From the NCBI GenBank assembly GCA_022453515.1, contig JAJNNY010000077.1, positions 62,001 to 126,000 of the forward strand: a stretch of DNA of 64,000 nucleotides, written 5' to 3'. The position numbers were made by a program, and so were the translations under genes. Below, piece by piece: positions 46,799 through 57,737 of the stretch. Position 1 is the stretch's first letter; every line of letters starts with the position of its first letter. The DNA is from Astrocystis sublimbata (lineage: Eukaryota; Ascomycota; Sordariomycetes; Xylariales; Xylariaceae). The notes below the pieces were generated by a model. It had not been told where the DNA came from, did not search any database, and saw only the letters and a program-made list of their open reading frames with translations.

Positions 46799-48448
46799 CT
46801 AGGGGTCATCCGCAGTCATATGGCCTGTATTCGCCACAGCCCCATCCCCTCCAAATTCCGCGTCCAGCCAAGGCGGTTGTTTGGGGACACCTTCTCCTTC
46901 TTCTCTGCCCGGTGACACGTCCATTTGGCCTTCGTCTTCGCTAAGGCGTGCGTCCTGGAGCGAGGCTGGCATCTTGCTGCTCGGTCTTAGCGTCGCGTTT
47001 CTCTCGTCCTCTTTGGCATCCTCGTCATCTTTCTCAGGGTTCACAGCCTCCTTGTCACCACCATCGTGGAATCCATTATCCCCTTTCACCGTATCGCCCC
47101 CCTCTGTCTCACACACTTCTGTCTCCTCATCCTCTCCTCTCTCCCCTTCTGCTGATGCTTCTGCTTCCACATCTCTCTGGTCGCGAAACTCACCATCCAC
47201 CGCCGCAAGCAGTGCTTCCGGATCCATGATTATGTTCGCCGCCTGTCGCCGAATAGGCTGCGGGCTGAACGGCCTGACGCCCCGGGAATGATTCGACTGG
47301 GAAAAGATGCTCTCGTTATCGTCCATCTCCCCATCTCCATTCGCAACCGCGCGTATTTGACTATTCCAAAGCTCATCACCCGCAGTAATCTCAGCACCCC
47401 ATACAGCCCCAGTATCCGAAGGGACCGAAAGAATGCTTTTGGGCGGGAGTATACCAAACAACAACCCGTTCTTAAAGCCCTGTTGATTCGTAAAATCATG
47501 AATCGTGGACCCCGCAGACGCGGCATGCAACGCCTCATCATCCGTAGCGAACAGATCCTTCCCTTTCTCCAACAACTCATCCAGTCCACCCCCAGTCCAC
47601 CCCTTCCTTGCCAGACTCTCGAAGATATCCACCTCGGCTCTGACCAGCGAGCAACTGGCGTCCAGAATCTTGGCACTCGCTTCCTGACTCTCCTTAAGAA
47701 GTGCCAGCGCATGATCCGCATGGACAGTCGACAGCCCATCCAGCTTGCCGGTCAAGGTAACCAGATGTTCGCGGAACTTGCTCAGATCCCGTCGTTTCCC
47801 CGCCTTATGCATCTTCATCCCGTCCTTTTCGAGACGGCGGATCTCGCGGGAGCGAGCCACGACTTCCTTATTGTACGTCTCCTCGGCGTCTTCGATGTCT
47901 GTCTTCCACTTGTCGAGGTCATGTAAGAGGGGTACCTCGAAGGAGCGGTAGACTGTCTCGGATAAGATCTGCTGGTGGTTGGCGATCAAGTGGTGCACGC
48001 CGCTCGTGGATAGCAGGTGGTCCGCCGTGCATGTCGACGACTTGGAGTAGCTGTTGCTGTTGCCGGGCATGGTGTGATGTGCCGTCGAGGTGCCGTTGGG
48101 GATGCGGCCAGTGACGGAGGGGTGCAGGAGGGAATCGGCCCGGGACTCCTTCAGACGGGCACAGCTTTCGAGGGCGGACCCGAAGGCCGAGGCTGCCGTG
48201 GACAGGGAGGCGAGGGCCACGCGGTATGACTTGGCCGTGGCCAGGAGATCTGCGTATGCGAGCTGGGACTGCTCGAGGTCGGCTTTAGTCAGCACGGTGT
48301 GTGCGGGCCGTGGCGGGGGCGGCAGCGGGAGGTTCAGCGAGGAGAGCTGGTTCGTGGTCGAGGCGTACGAGTGCGTGGGCGAGCCGGGTAGAGGCAGGCG
48401 AGAGGGCGAGGGCGTGCGTTGCCGCCCGTTAGCCGCCGCGGGAGCCAT
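46799..48448 (-). CDS. ivy1: Ivy1-like I-BAR phospholipid-binding protein
   Basis: Single exon; 549 aa from ATG 48448 in a strong context (CACCATGGC). The longer frame starts only at TTG. After a Ser/Pro-rich N-terminus, residues ~50-320 are helical: TKADLEQSQLAYADLLATAKSYRVALASLSTAASAFGSALESCARL; DLDKWKTDIEDAEETYNKEV; KFREHLVTLTGKLDGLSTVHADHALALLKESQEASAKI. This matches the BAR-type domain of Ivy1 proteins. The C-terminal ~180 residues are acidic and disordered. Yeast Ivy1 sits on the vacuolar membrane, binds Ypt7 and phosphoinositides, and affects TORC1 and microautophagy. The assignment rests on pattern recognition of the helical core. Confidence 0.8.
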   Translation of the reverse strand: MAPAAANGRQRTPSPSRLPLPGSPTHSYASTTNQLSSLNLPLPPPPRPAHTVLTKADLEQSQLAYADLLATAKSYRVALASLSTAASAFGSALESCARLKESRADSLLHPSVTGRIPNGTSTAHHTMPGNSNSYSKSSTCTADHLLSTSGVHHLIANHQQILSETVYRSFEVPLLHDLDKWKTDIEDAEETYNKEVVARSREIRRLEKDGMKMHKAGKRRDLSKFREHLVTLTGKLDGLSTVHADHALALLKESQEASAKILDASCSLVRAEVDIFESLARKGWTGGGLDELLEKGKDLFATDDEALHAASAGSTIHDFTNQQGFKNGLLFGILPPKSILSVPSDTGAVWGAEITAGDELWNSQIRAVANGDGEMDDNESIFSQSNHSRGVRPFSPQPIRRQAANIIMDPEALLAAVDGEFRDQRDVEAEASAEGERGEDEETEVCETEGGDTVKGDNGFHDGGDKEAVNPEKDDEDAKEDERNATLRPSSKMPASLQDARLSEDEGQMDVSPGREEGEGVPKQPPWLDAEFGGDGAVANTGHMTADDP

Positions 48449-50047
48449 GGTGTTGTAGTAATCTTGATATTCTTTCTTTTGGAGATAAGTAAAGGTAAGT
48501 GTGCTTTGAGATGAAAACGACCTCAAGCTCTGTGCTCTGTTTTTGGTGAGGGGTTCGTGCGTTCTGATGAAAGACGACGTAGTGCCACCCCCCAGGGAAC
48601 CGACGTGGGGATGGGATGATGTGACTGGCTGGGATTTGTTTACTTGTAAGTTGTCGGGCAAGCAACAGGCCCCAGAACGATAGATAGATAAGGTAAGCTC
48701 TTGGCCTGTGATGCCTTTGGATGATGATAGTGTATTTGATCTGGGATACTGTGGATTCTTTGTGATAAGAAGGTCGAATGGAATAGAGCAACAAGTGGGA
48801 AGATGGAAAGCCTTACGGCATGCTCTATCACCGGGAGTGACTGCTGCAGGTAGGGTGACGTGTTGGCCTGCTGACAGACTGACAGCCGTATTGAAGGTTA
48901 AGGTTTGGTGATCCTCTGCCTGGATCGGGCCTGCTCTCCTTCCCGCTCCGATACCTTACCAAGAGATACGAAGATCGGCTCTAAGTATATTTCCTAGCGC
49001 ACATTAAACTACCCGAGTGGGCTTAGCGCACTTTACGCGCTTGACTCAGCCATTAATACCTGTCCCGCCTGTCGCTACAGAAAGCCAATCAATTGATATC
49101 GAATCAACATGCTGAGAATCTTGGGCTACGTAACCTACCTAAATGTTCTAGCTCAAGTCGCTCTTGTAGATAATGCAATCAATGCAAGACTCAAGTTGTG
49201 AAGAGAAGACCTCAACCCACCTGCTCCAGGAAAGACTACCTTCGGAACTCGATGCCAGGAAACCACCGAATCCAGCGTCTCGGTACCTATTCATCCCGCT
49301 GCCGGTTCCCTTTTCGATAAACGCAGCTGTCTGTCCAGTAGGTATTCAACACAGCAGTGTGGGCAATGGACTGGCAGCGAGTCTTTCCCTAAGTACCTAT
49401 ACTGTTTGTTGACTTTCATCTGATTGGGCATGGTTCCGCGCACGCATAGAGTCATCGATTAGAATACGAGGCACCAGCCAGTCGTGTTGTTCTTGCATTG
49501 CAAACCCCGTTGCACCTGGCGACTGTGCCCTTTTCCCGCAGGAAGCCTGGCTAGTCTCTGCCCCGGCCTGGTCCGAGATCTTGAAAACTGGCCCATGTCG
49601 TTATCCGGAACAGCGCCGAGGTCAGGTTCTCGGCCTGATCCGCAAGTCGCTAGACTTTCAAGAGGGTCATCACGAGTATGGCTTCCTCTGCCAGCAAATC
49701 CAATTACACACAACGGAAAATCCCCTCCATTATGGGATCAAGCAATTCGATGCCTCATAACCCCCCTAAAAAACTGCTTCAAGGCTATGAGAGCACCTGG
49801 CAATTGGAACGCATAGCATGGAATATGGAGGAGGCCGGGGGCTCCAGGGGGCTGACATCTGACCCGACTTACAGCTTACCAGGGATCTTTCCGGGGTGAG
49901 GCAACTTGCGAGGGTATTTACATCAACTGCTTACTTCAACTTACCTACCTACTCAACTCCATGTAAGATGCATATCTTCTCTACCTACACTCCCCAAATT
50001 TTGAGATCGGATAATCGAGAAGACGTCTTTATGAACCCAACCGCAAG
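48449..50047. other. Intergenic region, no supported gene
   Basis: About 1.6 kb between divergent ivy1 and the Zn2Cys6 gene. Overlapping frames at 49.4-49.9 kb on both strands look non-coding. Confidence 0.45.
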
Positions 50048-51916
50048 ATGGCTAGGCAGCCCGGCTCTGGATGCATAACCTGCAGGTTAGTCCATTTCTC
50101 CGTACCTCGTATTTACTCATTAGTAGCGTGGCACCACTTGGGTCTATCTACTTTGCTCTACTTTGCTATAGTCGGTAGTATCTCGTCCCAGAATTCCGAC
50201 CTCTTACCAAAGCTTATGTACATAGGTAGGTACTAATTAGTCGTACGGCAGGATAGAATACGGCGCGTCAAATGCGACGAAGCCCGTCCTCGCTGCCGGC
50301 GCTGCCACAGCGCAAAACGGGCATGCGACGGCTATCTCCCTCATGACGCGCCCCTCTCCCGCCGGGCCCTCGCCGCCGCCGTCAAAGGCATGTCGTCGCT
50401 CGGCCCGGCGTCCCGGGCCCTGAGCCAGGTCCCGGACGCTTCACCGTCTCAGTCACAGTCGCAGTCACAGCAGCGGTCACCCCTCTCAAGCGAGTTCATG
50501 TTATTCGACCTATTCCGCCTCAGCACGGGCCCCTCAACGGCATCCTTCATGGGCTCGCCCTTCTGGGGCCGCGACCTGCTCCAGCTGGCGCACTCGGAGC
50601 GGGCCATCTGGCACGCCACCGTGGCTCTCGCCGCGCTGCAGCGCCGCTTCGAGCTCGAGGCCGGGAACAGAAACGGAAATGAGGATGCCGACACGAGTCT
50701 GATCGGCCGTGATGCCGAGATGCATTACATGCGCGCCATCACCCTCGGGCGGCAGCTGCGCGACCTCGCCAAGGTCCTGGCGCTGAGCCTCGCCCTCGGC
50801 GCCGCAGCCGACGTCATGGGCCGCCTCGCCGAGAGCCATCTGCACATCATGGCCGCGAGGCGGATGTTGACGCAGCAGGGCACCACCGAGGAGACGCTGC
50901 ATGCCACCAAGGCTCTTGCCGGGCTTGACCTCGAGGCCATGTCCTACGGAGACATCACGGCGCCGTATCAGTATGAGGACACGGTGCCGTTGCGGAGGCT
51001 GGGGCTGGGGCGCGAGGGCGTAAACTGCCGCATTGATTCTTATGAGGATGCTTCAGCGGGACTCATGTCCCTGGCTCGGTCTATGCAGCTGCTGGGAAAC
51101 GAGCAGGTGCTGATCACGGGAGATCTAACACCGGGATCTATCCAGCACGATCTCCTGGCCTGGGAAAATGGCATGGCACAGTTCGAAGCGCGGCAGGCCG
51201 TGCGATTCTCCCGAAATAACCTACTGCCGGCTCTGTCGCTGCGTCTATATGACGGCCTGGTCCGTTCCTTCGTGTTGGTCTCGCAGCCGGGGCCCGAGAC
51301 CAAGTTCGACGCCGCCCTCGGCCTCTTTGCGAGGATGGTGGTGCTGGCCCGGGCCATTCTGCAAAGGATGACGGCCGGGAGCGTGGCGCCGCTCGCGCTC
51401 GAGCCCGGGCTGATCATCCCCTTGTTCGTGGTCGGAAGCAAATGCAGACATCCGCGGGTCAGGAGACGCGCTCTCGGGCTCTTGCAGCAGATGAACAGGC
51501 AAGAAGGCGTATGGAGGAGTGACGCGATAGCTACTGCCGTCGCGCAGATCATTCGGATAGAGGAACAGCTGGCAGACGATGTGCCGCTCGGCATCCCCCA
51601 TTGTCCAGCATGTGTCGGACAGACGACGCTTTCCGACTCGGTCGATGGCAGTTGTCCGGTCTCGCGGCAATATGATCAGGAGTTGAAAGATACACTATCT
51701 GTCCCTTGGGAGACCTGGTCTCGCCCGCTCTCCGAGATCACCTCGTCATCAGAGAGCTGGGACGGCGTTCCAGTCATACCGGAGCTATGCAGAGTGGTCG
51801 GATTCGCTCCGATGCTGTCAACCAAAAAACGACGTTTTGCGGGAAAGTTTTTGATGTCCTCGGGCCATCTACAAGGCGGGGTTGGATCCGTCAAGGAATT
51901 CTCGATATGTTACTGA
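50048..51916 (+). CDS. Zn2Cys6 transcription factor
   Basis: Two exons, 50048-50085 and 50257-51916; 565 aa. The first exon is only 38 bp, and the intron splits the zinc cluster. Joined, it gives six cysteines at 9, 12, 19, 26, 29 and 36 in CX2CX6CX6CX2CX6C spacing (GCITCRIRRVKCDE, then CRRCHSAKRACDGY), the Gal4-type DNA-binding domain. A Ser/Gln-rich linker follows, then a helical middle region FMLFDLFRLSTGPSTASFMG and WGRDLLQLAHSERAIWHATVALAAL typical of fungal-specific transcription factor domains. Without the intron the ORF begins at an internal ATG (50390) and loses the zinc cluster, so naive gene calling would misannotate it. Converges on a carboxypeptidase gene; a regulatory link is possible but unproven. 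Confidence 0.92.
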
Positions 51917-51993
51917 AGAGATTTTGAAAATACGTTGAAAACTTACACACAACCAACAAAGTTGTTCACATCTTAAGTAATTAGACCTTGCCA

Positions 51994-54200
51994 TCACCGC
52001 CCAACTTTGATTCCCTTCGGGCTGACCACAACGAAGTCCTCAATCAATGCTGTCCCGTCCGCAAGAGCCTTGATCTGCTCCTCAGTGCATGTAGCCGCCG
52101 CCACGTGAAGATAGCAAATATTCTCAGCTGGAGGAGGGAGTTCACGCGTGATGTTCCAGCTGCTTGTTGGACCCTTGGACCGGTAGCAGCGACTAGCCTT
52201 GACTTTCCCGGTTGCGACGTCCCTCCCAAACATACTGCGTTCAAATATGCGATAGGTCGTCTCAGGCTGATGGGATGTTACGCCGTGACCAGCTTGGAAG
52301 ACGCGAGAGAACGAGATATTGCCATGTTGGCGAACGACGCCGCCTATGTAGGACGAGTTCGTTTTAAGATCAGCATATCCGGCGGAACGGAATGAAGGTG
52401 CCTGCGGATAGTCCATCGCAAGCGATACCTTCTCGCCGCCCATCCCTGCAATTAATCATGTCAGCATTGATGATGACATTTCCGCAGGTGTTGCTTGCTT
52501 GATAGAAGACGTACAATTACACCGATAGTCAAGATCCCCATACATCATGGCAATGCTGACTCCGCTCCTGGCAACATGTTCCAGAGACGCGATGCTCCTG
52601 ATCATAGGGTCTCCGGTGACCGCCAGCATCGCAGTCTCCATCGTGTAGTCGTCGGCGGTGAAGTTGACGCGCACGCCGAGGTCCTCCTGGACCCATCTCT
52701 GGTTGAAGAAACCGTTGAAGTAGTCGTTCACGTCACTCACGACTGAGCTTTGGGAAATGTCAAAGGATGACCGCTGTGGGTTTTGTTTGAGTGAGCTGTT
52801 TGCACAGGGACGAGACTTTCACGCTTACCCCTGATAGTGCGTACGATCCCTGAATGGTCTGGAAACACAGATCCATCGCCTTCAGGCACTCTGCGTTGAC
52901 AAACTCATTTGTCCCTTGTCCGAACGGGTCCTTTGTCGCGGCGGCAGCTCTGCATGCGTCGATGCGGTCCTGGCAGGTAGTTACCAGACCCTCGAGTTCG
53001 GTGAAGGTGGTTTCGTTGTAAGCCTGGACGCCGTACGTGTTGTTGTATGCCATCTGTGGGTACGCTTCTACCTCGACACGGGAGTCGATGCAGCCATTGC
53101 CGATCCCCAGCGTGGCGAGTGACAGGACCGTGGCATTGGGATTCGGGTGGCTCTGGTTCCGGATCAGTTCGTTCTGCGAGATGGCGTGGGACATGAACGC
53201 CGGACCCCAAAATCCACCGTACTAATTACAGGAGGTGGGAAACGTCCTGTCAGCTACTTTGCTCGAGAATATCATGTGCACAGCAATACTTACCGATGTG
53301 GACCACAATGAAATTTGCTCGTTGCTAGTTTGATGTTCTGGAAACCTGACGACAGTTTGTCAGTGGCGTTCGCAAACATCGGTCAACATCTTGAAGACGT
53401 ACTCCTGAAACCAGACTTGTGCGAATTGCCACATTGTTCTCGCCGCCTGTAATGTAGTGCTGGGCGTTGTTTCGAGCGGTCGAGGATCCAGAATACCCTG
53501 GAGAGTTTCTGCGCTGGTCTCTGGCATGGTACCGTTATGTGCCGCTGGGGTGAACTCATTGGTGAGGACGTTCAAGGTTCCGTTCCGTCGCTGCACGTAC
53601 GAGACGCCGGTACCGACGGGTTGGTCGAGATACAACATGTTGACATGAGTATTCCATGAGAAGTCAGACACCGTCGTGCTATTCGAGTCTGGATCTATCA
53701 AGCATGGAAAATTCGACTGCGAATCGAGGGAGGTGTAGCCCGGGCCGCCGCCGGTGTAGATGGCCGTCGGTGCCTTTGCAGCATCGTTACGGGACTCTTG
53801 TGGCTCGGGTTAGTTGCTGTGACGTTGAGAATTCATTACAAGAAGCTCGAAATGACGCACCAAAGTACCAAAAGAATAGGTTTGCGTCGTAGGCATTCTC
53901 GACACCTTCCAGTTGATCGAGGAGTCGGGCCGGGAGGGAAACGTAACCGCTCCAGGCCTTGACACCGGGTGTCGTCTCGCAAATGCTGGTCTTGTCAAGA
54001 TGGTCAATTGCCAATTGCCAATTATTTTGAGATTAAGGGGCATATATTACTTGTTTATACGATATCGATGCCCCTGGCCATCTTTCCGACAGAACTGAAG
54101 TCAAACCCGAGGGAGCGGGTAAAAATGAGGTAGCCGAAGCTGTCATCCCAAATCCTACTGTCGACCCCAACAAGGGCAGAGATAGGGAGATGTGCCTCAT
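51994..54200 (-). CDS. Serine carboxypeptidase (peptidase family S10)
   Basis: Seven exons: 54200-54051, 53990-53861, 53796-53403, 53345-53294, 53221-52829, 52773-52515 and 52445-51994; 609 aa, all phases closing. A hydrophobic N-terminus (LSLPLLGSTVGFGMTASA) is a weak secretion signal. Family landmarks: YKQTSICETTPGVKAWSGYV, the oxyanion-side GGGPGYTSLD, WNTHVNMLYLDQPVGTGVSY, catalytic Ser242 in SYGG (intron 4 falls right after it), Asp in YGDLDYRCNW (about 453-455), and His513 in QAGHGVTSHQPE. All triad residues are present. It most resembles carboxypeptidase S1-type enzymes, which release C-terminal amino acids in the vacuole or outside the cell. Stop codon 77 bp from that of the Zn2Cys6 gene. 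Confidence 0.93.
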
Positions 54201-55916
54201 TGTGTGGTACCGAGCAAGAATATAATAGAGGACTCGGCTCAATAGAAAGATGGCACGTTATCTGTAGTTTCACGGACGATCGTGTGGAATATACTTCATG
54301 ACAACTGTCTGCCCCAACAAGGAGCCAAGGCCATATTTATATTGAGGTGAACGAGATCTAGGGGCTTGTTTTCCCTGGGCGCAGCAATTGCAGATGCGCC
54401 TTTACCATGGCATATTCGCTTCGCTTCTGCTTGGCTGGCGGCGTGGTCCTTATCTGCCGATGTGCCCAGGTATACCACACAGAAAATCTGATTGACGATT
54501 CATCATACCCGAATTTGCGGACCATGGCACCCTGTTCACTTGAGGGTTGCCTATTCGTGCCTACCGTTGTACCCAGCCCTGGACTGCTGCTTACTGCTGC
54601 GGTTGTTGTGTTATGCCTTTCCAAATTCCAATCCCGGGATGTCAGAACACATGTCCGCCCACCACACCACCCACTTACACCCACCTAGGTCCTAAGTTGC
54701 GAGTTAACAATATCTTCGAATCGTTTATTGTCAGCCAATACATCTGGTTGTTGTGTTTGCAAATAGATACCTAGGTAGGTTATAGTATAAGTAAATCTGA
54801 CCGTAAAAATGGGAAATTGGAGAGAGCGGACATGTTTTCTGACACCCACATGCCAAGGTTGAGAGGATGTCTCAAACCACCCTCACATACAGTCGAGATG
54901 TTGCATCGAGTCTGAGTCCGACTCTAGTGGTTGGCCAGCTCGCCAATTGACCAGAGGAGAGAGTCTCCCGAATGGCGAGCCGACCACTTAGATCGGCCGC
55001 ATGAGCTCCACTAATACCCTCGGGGTAATCAATGCCAACGAACCAGGTAAAATATATAATTATTACTTTGATCGTAAGCACTTCGAAAACAATATGTTAA
55101 TACTTTGCTTAGATTGGGCAAGTTACTGACTATTACTAGTCAACTAACGAATTACTTTGATGGTGGTGGTTGATGCTGCATGTACTTACGCACGATGTTG
55201 AGCAGGACGTCGTGTTGACAACTTGAGGCGCGTCCGGAAACTGGGATACCGAACCACGTTCACCCCTCTGCCATACCCGCGACCTGAGGTACAATGCCTA
55301 GCTGAGTAGAACGGGCTATTTTCTCTATTACCCCCCCTTATGAGACCCATCGTAGACTTCTTGAGACAGCCCCGGTCTGTAGTTACGGAACAGGGAGTGT
55401 CGACACTTTAACAGAGGGATTAATTGAATATGCTAGTAGTATCAGCATACACCGGAAGTAGATAAGCAGCATAGTCCCAAAAATAATAAATCAAAAGTTA
55501 AAGCGATAAAAAGAATAAACATGGATTAAGTACTAATTAGCAGGCTTATAGTCTATTTTTAAACACGAGAACGAGCGAAACGCAGACCGTCATAGACCAG
55601 GAAAGTAATGAATTCAACGCTGTAAGTTAGTGATGTGGCGCTCTAGTCTAACCATGTCTATCTAATCAATCTATGGGGGTACATCTGTAGAAAGTGGTCG
55701 TCCAGCGGATTTTCCACCGCTTGGAACCCGTCCCATTGCCGGATGCCTTCCGCCCAGTCATTCGCCCAATCAGCCCCGGCCTGGAGAACGTCGCAAATGA
55801 AATCGACGATTCCGTTCCAAGCCCGCCGCAGTCGAGCGCCCTACAGCTCAAACCTCGTCATGCCCTGGGGTGGCTGACCCGCTATTCTACCAAAAAAACC
55901 GCTTGACTCGAGCCTT
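54201..55916. other. Intergenic region, no supported gene
   Basis: About 1.7 kb, partly AT-rich (54.8-55.6 kb), with one ATACCTAGGTAGGT motif near 54767-54780. No supported ORF. Confidence 0.45.
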
Positions 55917-56942
55917 CTATAGCTCAGACTTCTTCTCCTGGGGCGGCAGACGCGCCTGGACGAACCGCTCCACCTCATTCATCTCCTCCTGACAGGCCGC
56001 GTGGGCCATACCGCTGCGCAGCCAATGGTTAGGGCCCATGTATTGTAATAACCAGCAGGAACAGGAATGGAGAAATGGGAAACAGAAAGTTGATCGACGT
56101 ACGGATACTTCTTCATCGTGACACTGAAGTCCATTTTCTTGAGAACTTCGTACGACAAGTCGCCCAAGGCTTCCGGAACCACGGTATCAGCAGTACCGTG
56201 TGCCATCAAAACCGGCGTGTCGTTGTTGTTGTGGCTGTCCTTGACGAGGGCTTCGAACCTCTTATCGATCGGAAGCCAGCACGAGAGACCGACAACACCT
56301 CCTAGTTTGACCTTGGCCGTCAGCCCCGTGAGCAGGGCCATGGCGCCGCCCTGGGAGAAGCCGCCCACGATGATGCGGTTGGCTGGGATGCCGGCATCGA
56401 TCTCGTCCTGGATGAGGCCGTTGACGTAGTCTCGCGTCTTCAGCAGACCAGGCTCGTCCTGGTTGTTTCTGAAGTCGTCAATCCGGCCGTTGAGGGCATT
56501 CTACATCATCGTCAACTAGGTCAATATCATGAATGACGCATAGAATAGTGGTCGAATCACAAGTCGACACGACATTATGCGTTGTCTTCTCGCCACAAAT
56601 GAGTCAACGCCTAAACTTACGATATCAAACCATCCGGGCATGGGCATGCCGCCAGCCTATAAGAATCGGTCAGTCAGCCCCGGTCCGGCCCCAGTCGGAC
56701 AGGCCTCGCTCGCATGGGTCCAACGGCGGTCCCCGGAGCACAACACAACATACAGCGGTAATGGGAACGGCCGGGGCATTTGGCAGCACCCACTTGACCT
56801 CGTCGAACTTCTTGGTGCGGACCCAGCCTTCGACGGCCGGAGCCCAGCCGGCGCCCGTGTCGCCGAGGCCGTGCAGGAAGATGACGGTGGCCGTGTGCTT
56901 CGCAGACGCATTGAAGAGCAGCGGCCTCGCCATGGATGCCAT
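55917..56942 (-). CDS. apt1: Acyl-protein thioesterase 1
   Basis: Four exons: 56942-56754, 56656-56621 (36 bp), 56500-56103 and 56013-55917; 239 aa. Alpha/beta-hydrolase with the APT1/lysophospholipase signature: [40 protein letters not shown] (across two introns), GGFSQGG with catalytic Ser124, HGTADTVVP with Asp180 and YPGMAHAACQEE with His212. The triad is complete. The enzyme removes palmitate from S-acylated proteins such as Ras and G-alpha subunits in the cytosol. The start MASMARPLLF fits the family; the frame is open upstream but only from a GTG. Confidence 0.95.
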
Positions 56943-57737
56943 CTTGGTGGGGGGATCGGCGATGATTGGCTCGGCTGAGCAAAAAGACAGGTAAAATGCT
57001 GCTAGCAAGGTGCTAAAAATGAAGCAATAGAAAGGCTTGCGGGCAAAGGAAGCTGAATGCGAATAGTTCGGTCCCAAGATCATCCAGTCCAATGTCGTGG
57101 CTGTGGTGTTGACGAGTAGGTATGTAGTTGATGACTTTGACTCCAGCAGCAACCCTAGCTCAAGGTAATTGCAAACCCCCAACCTGAGTCCGACTAATGC
57201 TTTCACTGCTGATGGCAGTGACCCCGTATGGACCCCACTATTGGCGCACCTGCATGCTATGGTGCTTTCCCTTGAACCCCGCCATCCCGACTCCTTGGCA
57301 GGCAGCCCTGAGGTCCTTTACCATCAGTTAGGTAGGTCTTACATGTAATGTAATATGTAGACTGCAGCCTGAATCAGTATCTACAGTTTTGGGTAGATAC
57401 TTATTCGGTGACCCCCAGGCTCCCTGTCCGATTGAGATAGGATCAATTCAATGTATAGTCGATTTGATGGCCTCTGAGAATTTTATAGCCTACCTGGTAT
57501 GCATACTGTAGCACAATCGAAATGTAAAGACATCATGGTTAGCGAGTAGAGAGCTATTATTGGGAGCTAGGCTAAGCTAATCTAGGTACCTAGTGTTACC
57601 ATCCGTAATCTTCCCCGTTTCCTCGTCAGTTCTCTTTTTAGTTCTCTTTTTAGTTTTCTCGTACAAAAGCCACCAAGTAAGCAAATTTATTAAGTTGCAA
57701 AATTCCACGAATCCCAGAAAACTACCGTTAGGTAATT
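56943..57737. other. Intergenic region between two minus-strand genes
   Basis: About 800 bp with a CTAGGTACCTAG palindrome at 57582-57593. No supported ORF. Confidence 0.45.

Noticed and set aside
49459..49816. Overlapping open frames on both strands in the ivy1/Zn2Cys6 gap
   Set aside because: Mutually antisense, no motif, no start context, so treated as non-coding.
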